This document shows, piece after piece, positions 7,350-14,924 of a stretch of 53,698 nucleotides of DNA. Location of the stretch: positions 1-53,698 of the forward strand of contig JAHZLQ010000063.1 in assembly GCA_022599775.1 (NCBI GenBank), given 5' to 3'. The stretch comes from Gammaproteobacteria bacterium. GTDB lineage: Bacteria > Pseudomonadota > Gammaproteobacteria > Nevskiales > Nevskiaceae. Position 1 is the stretch's first letter, and each line of letters starts with the position of its first letter. Under the pieces are notes generated by a model that made no database searches, had not been told where the DNA came from, and worked only from the letters and a program-made list of their open reading frames with translations. Both the position numbers and the translations under genes were made by a program.

Positions 7350-9236
7350 TCAGAAGCGCGACGCGCTCAGGGCCGCTGTGATCTCGTCGAGAATCGCCGG
7401 ATCGTCGATCGTCGGCGGAACATTGTAGGTCTGGTTGTCGGCAATCGCCCGCATGGTCGCGCGCAGAACCTTGCCGGAGCGGGTCTTGGGCAGACGCTCG
7501 ACCACCAGAACCCGTTTGAACGCGGCCACGGCGCCGATCTGATCGCGGACACGTGCGATCAACTCCCGCTCGATCTCGTCGTGCGGTCGATCGACACCCG
7601 ACTTGAGCACCACCAATCCGACCGGCAGCTGGCCCTTGGTGGCATCGGCCATGCCGATCACCGCGCATTCGGCGACGTCGGGATGCGCCGCCAGAATCTC
7701 CTCCATGCCGCCGGTGGACAGGCGATGACCGGCGACATTGATGATGTCGTCGATGCGCGACATGATCGACAGATAGGCATCGCCGTCGAGAAATCCCGCG
7801 TCGCCGGTGAGGTAGTAACCCGGATAGCGCGTGAGGTAGTGCTCGCGATAGCCATGCTCGTTGTTCCACATCGTCAGCAGCGTACCGGGTGGCAAGGGCA
7901 GCTTGATCACGATGTTGCCGATATCGTCCGCACCCATGGTCCGGCCTTCCTCGTTCAGCACCTGAATGTCATAGCCCGGCACCGCGACGGTGGCGGAACC
8001 CGGCTTGACCGGCAATTCCTCGATGCCGCGACAGTTCGCCGCGGCCGGCCAGCCGGTTTCGGTCTGCCACCAGTGGTCCACCACCGGGACATTCAGTTTT
8101 TCGCTCGCCCAGGCAATCGTGTCCGGATCACAGCGCTCGCCGGCCAGATACAGCGCCCGGAACTTCGAAAGGTCGTACTGGCCGATCAGCTCGCCGCGCG
8201 GGTCCTCCTTCTTGATCGCACGAAACGCCGTCGGTGCCGTGAACAGGGTGACCACGCCGTGCTGCTCGATGACGCGCCAGAACACACCGGCGTCCGGCGT
8301 GCCCACCGGCTTGCCCTCGAACAGCACCGTGGTGCAGCCATGCAGCAAGGGGCCGTAGACCAAGTAGGAATGGCCCACCGCCCAGCCGACGTCCGAGGCC
8401 GTGAACATCACCTCGCCCGGCTCGATGTCGTAGACCGCCTTCATCGACCATTTCAGCGCCACCGCGTGGCCGCCGTTGTCGCGGACCACGCCCTTGGGCT
8501 TTCCGGTGGTGCCGGAGGTGTAGAGGATGTACAGCGGGTCGGTCGCGGCCACCGACACGCAGGCGGCCGGCTCGGCCTTGGCGATCTGTTCGTCCCAGTC
8601 CACATCACGACCCACCTGCAAGCTGGCCACACACTGCGGTCGTTGCAACACGACGCAGCAATCCACCTTGTGCGCGGCGATCGCCAATGCCTGATCCAGC
8701 AAGGGTTTGTAGGCGATCACGCGCGTCGGCTCGATTCCGCAGGACGCCGAAATCACCGCCACCGGTTTGGCATCGTCGATGCGCTTGGCCAGTTCCGGCG
8801 CGGCGAAGCCGCCGAACACCACCGAGTGCACGGCGCCGATGCGGGCACAGGCCAGCATCGCTACCGCCGCCTCGGGCACCATCGGCATGTAGATCACCAC
8901 GCGGTCGCCCGGCTTCACGCCCTGCGCGACCAGCACGCCCGCGAAACGGGCCACCCAGTCGCGCAGTTCGCGATAGCTGAACCTGCGGACCGTGCCGGTC
9001 ACCGGGCTGTCGTAGATCAGCGCCGCCTGCTCGGCGCGACCGCCCTCGACGTGGCGGTCCAGCGCGTTGTAGCAGGTGTTGAGCCGGCCGCCGGAAAACC
9101 ACTGGTACATCGGCGCACGGCTTCTGTCGAGCACACGGTCCCAGGGCTTGTCCCAGTGCAGATCCTGCGCGATTTCGCCCCAGAAGCCTTCCGGATCCTC
9201 GATGGAACGACGATGCACATCGACATACTTGCTCAT
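7350..9236 (-). CDS. PrpE-like acyl-CoA synthetase (AMP-forming)
   Basis: A 628-residue ANL-superfamily ligase of the acetyl/propionyl-CoA synthetase branch. The P-loop YTSGTTGKPKGV is at residues 239-250, VDHWWQTETGW forms the acyl/AMP pocket, LTGDAGFLDGDAYL is motif A7, and the catalytic lysine lies in PKTRSGKVLR near the end. ATG 9236 has GGAGG 8 bases upstream; in-frame codons further up are not needed. It resembles propionyl-CoA synthetase most, but the neighbouring branched-chain acyl-CoA genes allow other short or branched acids. It is transcribed alone, divergently from the PPK2 gene. Substrate assignment is uncertain. Confidence 0.85.
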   Translation of the reverse strand: MSKYVDVHRRSIEDPEGFWGEIAQDLHWDKPWDRVLDRSRAPMYQWFSGGRLNTCYNALDRHVEGGRAEQAALIYDSPVTGTVRRFSYRELRDWVARFAGVLVAQGVKPGDRVVIYMPMVPEAAVAMLACARIGAVHSVVFGGFAAPELAKRIDDAKPVAVISASCGIEPTRVIAYKPLLDQALAIAAHKVDCCVVLQRPQCVASLQVGRDVDWDEQIAKAEPAACVSVAATDPLYILYTSGTTGKPKGVVRDNGGHAVALKWSMKAVYDIEPGEVMFTASDVGWAVGHSYLVYGPLLHGCTTVLFEGKPVGTPDAGVFWRVIEQHGVVTLFTAPTAFRAIKKEDPRGELIGQYDLSKFRALYLAGERCDPDTIAWASEKLNVPVVDHWWQTETGWPAAANCRGIEELPVKPGSATVAVPGYDIQVLNEEGRTMGADDIGNIVIKLPLPPGTLLTMWNNEHGYREHYLTRYPGYYLTGDAGFLDGDAYLSIMSRIDDIINVAGHRLSTGGMEEILAAHPDVAECAVIGMADATKGQLPVGLVVLKSGVDRPHDEIERELIARVRDQIGAVAAFKRVLVVERLPKTRSGKVLRATMRAIADNQTYNVPPTIDDPAILDEITAALSASRF

Positions 9237-9448
9237 CAGTGCTACCTCCAGAAATCGTGCCAGGCATCCAGTGCCCAGTCTGGGAATCACGCAGCCGAAC
9301 GCTTCACCCGTTCGGGCGACTTCAGGCGCCATCTTGCGCGACCTGCGTACATTTTGGGATCAGCCGTTGGTCGTAGTAGCACTCGGGGCTTCGTCCGCGC
9401 CGGCACACTGGGATTCCTCGCGGGCCGACACCCTCTACACTGCGGGCC

Positions 9449-10192
9449 ATGAGCCAGAAACGTGATGAGTCGCAGCTGAAAGAGCTGCAACGGCAGCTTC
9501 AGCAACTGCAGCACGCCTACGCCCGGCAGAGCCGCCGGGCCATCGTGGTGCTCGAGGGCTGGGACTCCGCCGGCAAGGGCGGCCTGATCCGCCGCATCGG
9601 CTGGGCGCTGGATCCCAGAACACTTCAGGTCTGGCAGATCGGCGCGCCGGACGGCCGCGAGCGGCGCCAGCACTGGATGCAACGCTTCTGGGAGCGGATG
9701 CCCTTGCAGGGCGAACTGACGATCTTCGATCGAAGCTGGTACGGCCGCGTGCTGGTCGAGCGCGTCGAGGGTTTCGCCGAACCGGACGCCTGGCAACGCG
9801 CCTACGACGAGATCAATCAGTTCGAGCGCAGCCTCGTCGAGGAAAACGTGCGCATCGTCAAACTGTTCCTCGACATCGACCGCAACACCCAGATGCGTCG
9901 CTTCATCAAGCGCTATGAAACGCCCGGCAAACGCTGGAAGCTGACCGAAGACGACATCCGCAATCGAGCACGCTGGGACGACTACGAAACGGCCTACGCG
10001 GACATGCTGGAACGATGTTCCACGACATGGGCACCGTGGACACGCATCGACGCCAGGCACAAGCACAAGGCACGGATCGCGGCGTTCGAGGCGATCATCA
10101 AGCATCTCGCCGAGGATGTGGACGTGACACCGCCGGAACTGCCGCCGCTGGTTCAGGCCTTCATGGAAGAGCAGGTGCGGCCGGATGCCTGA
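9449..10192 (+). CDS. polyphosphate kinase 2 family protein
   Basis: The 247-residue protein has Walker A GWDSAGKGG (37-45), lid-region arginines, and Walker B FDRSWYGR (93-100), as in PPK2 enzymes that transfer phosphate between polyphosphate and nucleotides. It is a single-domain form. Conserved WERMPLQGELTIF and RWDDYETAYADML segments support the family. No Shine-Dalgarno is visible before the ATG. TACACT at 9436-9441 would place a transcription start almost at the start codon, so a leaderless message is possible. Class (ADP, AMP or NMP phosphorylation) cannot be decided from sequence alone. Confidence 0.88.
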   Translation: MSQKRDESQLKELQRQLQQLQHAYARQSRRAIVVLEGWDSAGKGGLIRRIGWALDPRTLQVWQIGAPDGRERRQHWMQRFWERMPLQGELTIFDRSWYGRVLVERVEGFAEPDAWQRAYDEINQFERSLVEENVRIVKLFLDIDRNTQMRRFIKRYETPGKRWKLTEDDIRNRARWDDYETAYADMLERCSTTWAPWTRIDARHKHKARIAAFEAIIKHLAEDVDVTPPELPPLVQAFMEEQVRPDA

Positions 10193-10193
10193 G

Positions 10194-10613
10194 TTAGACG
10201 GCGTTCTCAGCTTTCGGCCACTTCCATGCATGCCACACGACCAACGCCGAAAGCACCGCCTCGATTGCCGCGAAGAACTTGTAGAAATACCACTCGGCCA
10301 AGTATGCGAGCAAAGCCATCAATAAAGTAAAGAAAGCCCCAAACACGATGTTGAGAAGTTTGTTGTAGCGAGCAGGCAGTGCGACAGACAGAAATACCAT
10401 GAGGCTTGGGACTGCCATCATCACGGATAGCCCCATCAGAAGACCTTGTGAAACTGATCCAAGTGGCCCGAGGTTTCCTTGCAGCATGCTCTCTAATTTT
10501 TCAGGCGTATACAGCTCGAAATAGTCGCAGTAGATGTAGCAAAACATGGTTGAAGCCCACAATGCGCTAAGCTTCAGTTTCGTAGGGATTGGCGAATCGA
10601 TGAGTTGGTTCAT
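10194..10613 (-). CDS. DUF6326-like small membrane protein
   Basis: A 139-residue protein with about four predicted membrane helices (KLSALWASTMFCYIYCDYF, a GLLMGLSVMMAVPSLMVFLS stretch, a LLNIVFGAFFTLLMALLAYL stretch, and a C-terminal VLSALVVWHAW). The N-terminal LW.S.MFCYIYCDYFELY pattern is that of the DUF6326 family, which has no known function. It begins 17 bases after the DUF2306-TPR gene and could be read from the same transcript. Its DNA is visibly richer in A and T, with less biased codons than its neighbours, which suggests recent acquisition. Its stop abuts the convergent PPK2 gene. Confidence 0.65.
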   Translation of the reverse strand: MNQLIDSPIPTKLKLSALWASTMFCYIYCDYFELYTPEKLESMLQGNLGPLGSVSQGLLMGLSVMMAVPSLMVFLSVALPARYNKLLNIVFGAFFTLLMALLAYLAEWYFYKFFAAIEAVLSALVVWHAWKWPKAENAV

Positions 10614-10630
10614 AGTCGTTTAGCTCAGGT

Positions 10631-11830
10631 TTAGGGCGTGCCCAGCGTCTGCAAGGCCTGCTGCGCGCTGCGCTTGTCCGGCTCCAGCTCCAGCGCCTTG
10701 TGATAGCTGGCGATCGCGAGTTCACGCTGGCCAGCCGCCAGATAGGCTTCCGCCAGGCTGTCATGCACATTGCCGGATAGCGGATAGGCCTCCACGTTCA
10801 GCTGGAAGATGCGGATCGCCTGGTCCGGATGTGCCATCCGCAGACGCTGGTAGCCCAGGCTGTTGAGCTGAGCTTCATCGAAGTTGTAGTGGTCCGTGCC
10901 ACTTGCCCGAAGCCGGTGATATTCCTCGACCGCCGCGTCCATGCCGTCGCGATCGATCACGCTCGTCAACGTTTCCGCAATCGACACGCGCGGATCGAAC
11001 GCAGCGGCGATTCTCGGCAGCCACATCGATCTGGTAGCGCCGGCGATACCAGCCGCGGTGGCCACACTCAGGACGATCAGCAGCGTGGCCACCGCGATGC
11101 GGGTGCCTGAACCGGCCCGGTCGCGGGCATACAGGTACAGCTCCAGCACGCTCAGCGGCAACAGCGTCTGCGCGAATCCGATCGTCGTCAGCATCGGCCC
11201 GCGGAATGTACTGGGGTCGTAGCCGAAGGGCCCGCCGAAAATCAGGCCGGACAGCATCACACCCACGCGAAAGAACCAGACGCCGCTGACCACCAGAAAC
11301 AGCCGCAGCGCCCAGCGGCGATGACGGACGAAATCCCGTGCCACCGCGTAGCGCAGCGCCATGCTGGCGCACAGCATGATCAGGATGGCATTGAAACTGA
11401 TGCCCACTTGTTGGAACGTGTCGCCGGCCGCACCGCGAAACCAGCTCATGTAGAGCCCGGCGATGCTGATCACGAAGGCCGAGATCACGTAGAGCCTGCC
11501 GTTCCAACGATGCAGCACCGGTACCCGGGCGCGGACGCCGGGGACCAACTGCACCAGTCCACTGAGCGTGATGAACACCGCCAGCGCCAGATGGATGCCG
11601 ACGACAAGATTCCCGAGCGGCTGTTCCGGGATATAGCCGTGCGTCATGAACCGGTTCCAGGACTCCGGATGGCCGCGCATCGCCGTCGTGGAATAGAACG
11701 ACGCCACCGCGAACACGAAGACCACCTGACCGATCGCCGCGATCCCGATCCAGAAGCGGGCGGCCGTTTTCAGGGCGGTGTCGGCCAGTGTGCCGAGGCC
11801 TGCGCCCGGCGTAATGACGGCGGTATTCAT
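10631..11830 (-). CDS. DUF2306 membrane protein with C-terminal TPR domain
   Basis: The 399-residue protein has seven or eight membrane segments in residues 20-265. They include the DUF2306 pattern HGYIPEQPLGNLVVGIHLALA, then PVLHRWNGRLYVISAF. After a linker, residues 280-399 are soluble and contain tetratricopeptide repeats (AEAYLAAGQRELAIASYHKA with KALELEPD). The combination is unusual, because DUF2306 proteins are normally membrane-only. GGAGAG precedes ATG 11830. It is the last or next-to-last gene of the GntR/ABC operon, 54 bases after the permease. It may scaffold or sense the state of the exporter (inference). Confidence 0.75.
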   Translation of the reverse strand: MNTAVITPGAGLGTLADTALKTAARFWIGIAAIGQVVFVFAVASFYSTTAMRGHPESWNRFMTHGYIPEQPLGNLVVGIHLALAVFITLSGLVQLVPGVRARVPVLHRWNGRLYVISAFVISIAGLYMSWFRGAAGDTFQQVGISFNAILIMLCASMALRYAVARDFVRHRRWALRLFLVVSGVWFFRVGVMLSGLIFGGPFGYDPSTFRGPMLTTIGFAQTLLPLSVLELYLYARDRAGSGTRIAVATLLIVLSVATAAGIAGATRSMWLPRIAAAFDPRVSIAETLTSVIDRDGMDAAVEEYHRLRASGTDHYNFDEAQLNSLGYQRLRMAHPDQAIRIFQLNVEAYPLSGNVHDSLAEAYLAAGQRELAIASYHKALELEPDKRSAQQALQTLGTP

Positions 11831-11884
11831 GGCCTTGGTCTCTCCGGTGAAATACGCATCTAAATCCCCAATTGCTCAAATCGC

Positions 11885-12790
11885 TTAAATCGGTTCGCGG
11901 TAGCGGCGCAGGTAGACCGCTGCGGCAAGACAGGCGGCGGCCACGATCAAGCCGGCCCAGAGGCCGGGCGACGAAAGAAAACTCAAGGGTTGCAGCAAGG
12001 AGAGCCGGTCGATGACGGTCTGTCCGCCCACGTCGTTCACGGCGAAGGCATGTGGATAGAAGCCGACCAGCCGGTCCTTGAGCAGATCAAAGACTTGCGA
12101 GCTGCCGAAGGCGATACGCTCCAGCACGACCAGCCCCAACGGCGGCAATACGGCCCACAGAAATGCCGAGCGGCGGACGCAGGCCGATACCAGCAGCAGC
12201 CATCCGTAGATCGGGGCGTGCCACAGCGCCAGCGTGAACAGTCCGTAGATCAGTGTCAGTGTCATCTGCGGCAGCGCCAGCTGCGTCCACAGCGAAGCGA
12301 TGCCGAGGCTGTTCGCGAGCAGGATCGCAGTACTCGTCAGCAGCATGATCAGTTGCGTACACAGCACCGTCGCGAATCCGATCAGCGGCAGGACCACGAA
12401 AGGAATGCTGGCCTTGGACAGCACCGTGATCAGATTGGAGACCGGCATCGACTTCCAGAACAAGATGCTGCGATCGCGCCGTTCGCCGTACAGGGCGTCG
12501 AGGCAGTAGAAGAAGCCGATCAGTACCGTCGTGAAAATCAACGGAATCGCCGCCATGCGATAGGGCTTGTTGATCCAGGCCTGCTGCTGCAAGGAGTCGA
12601 GCATCGCCAGTTCGCGCATGCCCGCAGCCAGTTGCATCGAACCGAGTCCGAATCCGAGCAGCACCACCGCGGCGGCGATCATCGGTCCAAATACCAGAGA
12701 CCGGTTCTCCCACAGCTCGCGCCGTATCGACCAGTACAGCACGCGCCGCAGCGGCAGACGAACGGGCACCGAAGCCGGTTCTGAATTCAT
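11885..12790 (-). CDS. ABC-2 type transporter permease
   Basis: A 301-residue integral membrane protein with six hydrophobic segments. An N-terminal cytoplasmic stretch (VLYWSIRRELWENRSLVFGP) precedes the first helix, as in ABC-2 permeases of YtrB/YtrC-like systems. It overlaps the ATPase gene by 4 bases (ATGA), so the two subunits are translationally coupled. The exported compound is unknown. Related GntR-controlled systems respond to cell-envelope stress or antibiotics. Confidence 0.82.
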   Translation of the reverse strand: MNSEPASVPVRLPLRRVLYWSIRRELWENRSLVFGPMIAAAVVLLGFGLGSMQLAAGMRELAMLDSLQQQAWINKPYRMAAIPLIFTTVLIGFFYCLDALYGERRDRSILFWKSMPVSNLITVLSKASIPFVVLPLIGFATVLCTQLIMLLTSTAILLANSLGIASLWTQLALPQMTLTLIYGLFTLALWHAPIYGWLLLVSACVRRSAFLWAVLPPLGLVVLERIAFGSSQVFDLLKDRLVGFYPHAFAVNDVGGQTVIDRLSLLQPLSFLSSPGLWAGLIVAAACLAAAVYLRRYREPI

Positions 12791-13662
12791 GACACACGCT
12801 CCGGCATTCCCTGTTCGAGATTGCCGATCAGGGCCACGAACAGGTCGGCAATCGTCGGCGTGCGCAGTTCGCCCAATGGGGCGAGTTGTTCGCGCTCGAC
12901 CCCGTCGAACAACAGAACGCTGCGGCCGAACGCGGTGCGCTCATGGATCGGCCCCAGCGCCCGCGCCGTCTCGAGTTGCGCCGGATGCACCATCACTTCC
13001 AGATAGCGCTGCTCGAAGGCCTCCATACTGCATTCGAGTACCGTTCGCCCACGATTCAGGAACATCACATCGGTGAGGATGTGCTGCACCTCCTCGACCT
13101 GATGCGTGGTCACGACGATGCTGCGGCCGTGATCGAAGTAGTCGTTGAGCAGGCTGTCGTAGAACTGCTTGCGATACAGCAGGTCCAGCCCCAGGGTCGG
13201 TTCGTCCAGCACCAGCAGTTTGGCGTCGATCGCCATAATCAGCGCCAGATGCAGCTGCGTGAGCATGCCCTTGGACAGCTGCCGCACGCGGCGGCCACGC
13301 CCGATCGTAGTCCTGGCCAGAAAGGCCTCGGCCTTGGCCCGATCGAAGCGCGGGTGTACCCCGGCAACGTAGTCCAGCGCCTGCGACACCTTGAGCCAGC
13401 CCGGCAACACCGCGACATCGGCGATGAAACAGACGTCCAGCATCAATTCGTCGCGTTGCGCCCAGGGGTCGCGCCCGAGCACCTTCAAGTCACCGCCATA
13501 CGGAATCAAACCGAGAATGGCGCCGAGCAGACTGCTCTTTCCGGCCCCGTTCGGGCCGATCAGCCCGAGGATCCGACCTTCTTCCAGTTGCAGATCGATG
13601 CCGTCCAGCGCCACGGTCTTTCCGTAGTGCTTGCGCAGTCCGCGCGCCTCGATACAGGACAT
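12787..13662 (-). CDS. ABC transporter ATP-binding protein
   Basis: The 291-residue nucleotide-binding subunit has Walker A GPNGAGKSS (about 36-44), signature RQLSKGMLTQL (a variant of LSGGQ, as common in this subfamily), Walker B LLVLDEPTLGLD, and the switch histidine in VVTTHQVEEV. The C-terminal ~80 residues form the extra domain seen in YtrB-type ATPases. It starts 3 bases after the GntR stop and pairs with the coupled permease. Confidence 0.9.
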   Translation of the reverse strand: MSCIEARGLRKHYGKTVALDGIDLQLEEGRILGLIGPNGAGKSSLLGAILGLIPYGGDLKVLGRDPWAQRDELMLDVCFIADVAVLPGWLKVSQALDYVAGVHPRFDRAKAEAFLARTTIGRGRRVRQLSKGMLTQLHLALIMAIDAKLLVLDEPTLGLDLLYRKQFYDSLLNDYFDHGRSIVVTTHQVEEVQHILTDVMFLNRGRTVLECSMEAFEQRYLEVMVHPAQLETARALGPIHERTAFGRSVLLFDGVEREQLAPLGELRTPTIADLFVALIGNLEQGMPERVS

Positions 13663-13665
13663 GGT

Positions 13666-14052
13666 TCAACGCCTCCTTTGCTGGGTGCGCGGTGGAACCA
13701 CCGGTGGGGTTTCCAACAGGGTCTCCGCATTCAGGCCGAGACGTTCGATGGTTTCGCGAATTCGGGGCCAGTCCTCGCTCAGGAACTTCTGACGCTCGCC
13801 GCGCAACAGAAAATCCCGCGCACCGTCCATGACGAACATCCCCCGGCCTCGCTTCTTTTCCACCAACTGCTCGTCGACGAGTTGTTGGTAGGCCTTCAGC
13901 ACGGTCAAGGGATTGACCCGCGACTCGGCCGCCACGGTCCGCACCGAGGGCAGCGCATCGCCCTCCTGAAGCAGGCCGTCAAGAATCATCGCCACCACCC
14001 GGTCGTGGAGCTGGCGGTAGATCGGCTGCGTGTCGTTCCAGTCATGATCCAT
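13666..14052 (-). CDS. GntR family regulator, YtrA-like
   Basis: A 128-residue repressor-type protein. It has an N-terminal winged helix (PIYRQLHDRVVAMILDGLL, then LPSVRTVAAESRVNPLTVLKAYQ) and only a short C-terminal helical tail, the mark of the YtrA subfamily, which lacks a large effector domain. ATG 14052 gives the usual family length; the upstream frame overlaps the previous gene. Position ahead of the ATPase and permease genes is the standard arrangement. It probably binds the palindrome at 14845-14866 in front of the operon. Confidence 0.88.
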   Translation of the reverse strand: MDHDWNDTQPIYRQLHDRVVAMILDGLLQEGDALPSVRTVAAESRVNPLTVLKAYQQLVDEQLVEKKRGRGMFVMDGARDFLLRGERQKFLSEDWPRIRETIERLGLNAETLLETPPVVPPRTQQRRR

Positions 14053-14065
14053 CACTCGTTCCGAT

Positions 14066-14815
14066 TCAGGTCGACCCCGCGGACAACGCAGGCGCAGCCG
14101 GCCGGGCACGAAGCCGCCACGACGTGAACAGCAGGCGCAGCAGCCAGTAAAGCATCAGGGCCAGCACCAACAGCACTGGTATGCCGAGCAGCAGCGGGTT
14201 GCGGACGGCCTCGGGAAACAGCGAGGCCTGCCCCAAAAAAAATGATGCGGCCGCGATCGACAGGGCGAAACACATGCGCCACAGATGTCGGGCGGTGCGC
14301 TGGGCACCTTCAAGCCCTCGGGCCAGCAGCGCGCGCAGATCCCCCATCCCGGCCAGCAAGGCCACCGCACCAAAGATCAAGGCAGGTGCAGCGGGCAAGC
14401 CATCCTGTGAACCACCGGGGCTGCGCAGGGCATCGATGCCCCACTTGAGGCTCAAGCCGCCCACGGCGAGCGCAAACACGAATTGGCCGGCATCGATCCA
14501 AACAGTGCGGGCGGTGCGGGGCCGAACGGTCAGCAGCGCGGTCGTGACCAGATAGAGGCTGAGGCCACCCGCGATCACCGACAGCCGCTTGGGTTCGACC
14601 AGCTCGCCGCTGATCGCGAAATGCGTCACCGAAGCCAGCGATCCGCCGATGGCCGCCATGATGCACATGCTGTAGACGAAAAGGATTCCGCTCTTGCGGT
14701 GCAGCCTGCCGCCCTTGGCAGCCGTCAGCGCAACGGCCCCGGACGCCAGCCCCACGCCGCCGGCAGCGATGTGAAACAGCAGCAATACCGTGTTCGGCCC
14801 CAAGCCAACGCTCAT
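14066..14815 (-). CDS. DUF2306-like multi-pass membrane protein
   Basis: A 249-residue protein of seven to eight membrane helices beginning LLLFHIAAGGVGLASGAVAL, with GRLHRKSGILFVYSM and a central WIDAGQFVFALAVGG segment, resembling the DUF2306 family. It is the first gene of the minus-strand unit, 13 bases before the GntR gene. With the DUF2306-TPR protein at the other end, the ABC genes are bracketed by two related membrane proteins. Function is unknown; an accessory role to the exporter is likely. Confidence 0.7.
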   Translation of the reverse strand: MSVGLGPNTVLLLFHIAAGGVGLASGAVALTAAKGGRLHRKSGILFVYSMCIMAAIGGSLASVTHFAISGELVEPKRLSVIAGGLSLYLVTTALLTVRPRTARTVWIDAGQFVFALAVGGLSLKWGIDALRSPGGSQDGLPAAPALIFGAVALLAGMGDLRALLARGLEGAQRTARHLWRMCFALSIAAASFFLGQASLFPEAVRNPLLLGIPVLLVLALMLYWLLRLLFTSWRLRARPAAPALSAGST

Positions 14816-14844
14816 GACGCCCCGCCCTCGAACTCATTGCAATA

Positions 14845-14866
14845 GTGTTTTAGTTAACTACAACAC
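14845..14866. promoter_or_regulatory. 22-bp palindrome, probable GntR (YtrA-type) operator
   Basis: The halves GTGTTTTAGTT and AACTACAACAC are inverted copies with 10 of 11 positions matching, centred on a perfect TAGTTAACTA. It lies 30 bases upstream of the first start codon of the operon that encodes a YtrA-like GntR protein, in an AT-rich stretch where the promoter must be. Operators with GTGT...ACAC ends suit this family. Autoregulation through this site is inferred. Confidence 0.72.
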
Positions 14867-14924
14867 CATATCCAATGCAAGCTGTTTTCGAAGAGCTTGG
14901 ATGACACAGGCCACAACCGGTTCC

